Assembly: GCA_026125835.1 (NCBI GenBank)
Contig: JAHCKJ010000123.1
Span: 1-6,559, forward strand
Source: Sphingopyxis sp.
GTDB taxonomy: Bacteria > Pseudomonadota > Alphaproteobacteria > Sphingomonadales > Sphingomonadaceae
DNA: 6,559 nucleotides
Reading direction: 5' to 3'
In this document: positions 6,065-6,559 of the stretch, piece by piece
Layout: each line of letters starts with the position of its first letter
Position numbering within the stretch: the stretch's first letter is position 1
Program-made: the position numbers and the translations under genes
The notes under the pieces: model-generated
What the model saw: only the letters and a program-made list of their open reading frames with translations
What the model was told of the DNA's origin: nothing
Databases searched by the model: none

Positions 6065-6559
6065 ATGCGCGCCGAAGCGCAGGATCATATCGACAAGATT
6101 GGCGCCGCGCTGGCGCTGCTACGGCGCTTCCTCGACTGGGACCGCGCGGTGCGCCGCCTCGACGAGCTCAATGCCAAGGTCGAGGATCCGACCCTGTGGG
6201 ACAATCCCAAGGCGGCGCAGGACGTCATGCGCGAACGCCGCCGCCTCGACGAGGCGATCACCGCGACGCGTGCGATCGAGCGGGAACGCGACGACACGGC
6301 GGAGCTGATCGAACTGGCCGAGATGGAGGGCGACGAGGCCATGGTCGACGAGGCGGTCGACAGCCTCGCCGCGCTCGCCGCGCGCGCCGAGGAGGACAAG
6401 ATCAAGGCGCTGCTCGCGGGCGAGGCCGACGGCAATGATTGCTATATCGAAGTCCACGCCGGCGCCGGCGGGACCGAAAGCCAGGACTGGGCCGAAATGC
6501 TCCAGCGCATGTACAGCCGCTGGGCCGAAAAGCGCGGCTTCAAGGTCGAACTGGTCGAA
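6065..6559 (+). CDS. prfB: Peptide chain release factor 2 (3' partial)
   Basis: Release factor 2 reads UGA and UAA stop codons in the ribosomal A site and triggers release of the finished protein. The visible 165 residues cover the N-terminal coiled-coil domain (about 20-115, with the RF2-type DELNAKVEDPTLWDNP at 33-48) and the start of domain 2 with HAGAGGTESQDWAEML (131-146), which is highly characteristic of RF2. The SPF stop-codon recognition motif and the catalytic GGQ lie beyond the right edge. The frame is continuous from ATG 6065. At the place where E. coli prfB has an in-frame UGA and a +1 shift (LRGYL-stop-DYD), this gene reads RRFLDWD (residues 20-26) with CTC GAC and no stop, so self-regulation by frameshifting is absent. 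It follows mrcA by 72 bases with its own strong ribosome binding site. Confidence 0.95.
   Translation, partial: MRAEAQDHIDKIGAALALLRRFLDWDRAVRRLDELNAKVEDPTLWDNPKAAQDVMRERRRLDEAITATRAIERERDDTAELIELAEMEGDEAMVDEAVDSLAALAARAEEDKIKALLAGEADGNDCYIEVHAGAGGTESQDWAEMLQRMYSRWAEKRGFKVELVE

Noticed and set aside
4558..6438. A 626-codon plus-strand open frame spanning the mrcA 3' half, the spacer and the start of prfB
   Set aside because: It is out of frame with both well-supported genes, its composition is dominated by Arg, Gly and Ala, and it starts inside mrcA with no ribosome binding site. It is a GC-driven shadow.

Overview
This is a GC-rich window with every supported gene on the plus strand. By eye it is about two thirds G+C, with strong G/C preference at third codon positions. 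It looks like an alphaproteobacterial chromosome, most likely Sphingomonadales (Sphingopyxis-like). The lineage is inferred from protein character and gene order; no database search was possible.

Layout: (1) the 3' part of an N-acetylmuramoyl-L-alanine amidase of the AmiC type, entering from the left edge (1-935); (2) a 70-base spacer holding a perfect 13-bp GC inverted repeat whose right arm runs into the ribosome binding site of the next gene; (3) an FAD-dependent D-arabinono-1,4-lactone/alditol oxidase family gene (1006-2259); (4) a D-threonine aldolase-type PLP enzyme (2256-3392), coupled to the oxidase by an ATGA overlap; (5) an 83-base spacer that could encode a 24-residue peptide, again starting in an ATGA overlap; (6) a full-length class A penicillin-binding protein, PBP1A/mrcA (3476-5992); (7) a 72-base spacer with a hairpin; (8) the 5' part of prfB, peptide chain release factor 2, running off the right edge (6065-6559) and read in a single frame without the programmed frameshift known from E. 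coli.

The amidase, PBP1A and prfB form a gene order common in Alphaproteobacteria (often preceded by rne). The first two act on peptidoglycan: the amidase cuts stem peptides from glycan, and PBP1A polymerises and crosslinks glycan. The oxidase-aldolase pair sits between them like a two-gene metabolic cassette. The ATGA overlap says these two are translated together. The oxidase family makes aldehydes or lactone oxidation products, and the aldolase cleaves, or in reverse makes, beta-hydroxy-D-amino acids from glycine and aldehydes. A functional link between the two is plausible but unproven.

No tRNA, rRNA, CRISPR array, insertion sequence or minus-strand gene could be supported. No intergenic stretch exceeds about 85 bases. 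Nothing here clearly amounts to an undescribed system. The points most worth checking are the inserted cassette, the hairpin over the oxidase ribosome binding site, and the coupled small ORF upstream of PBP1A.
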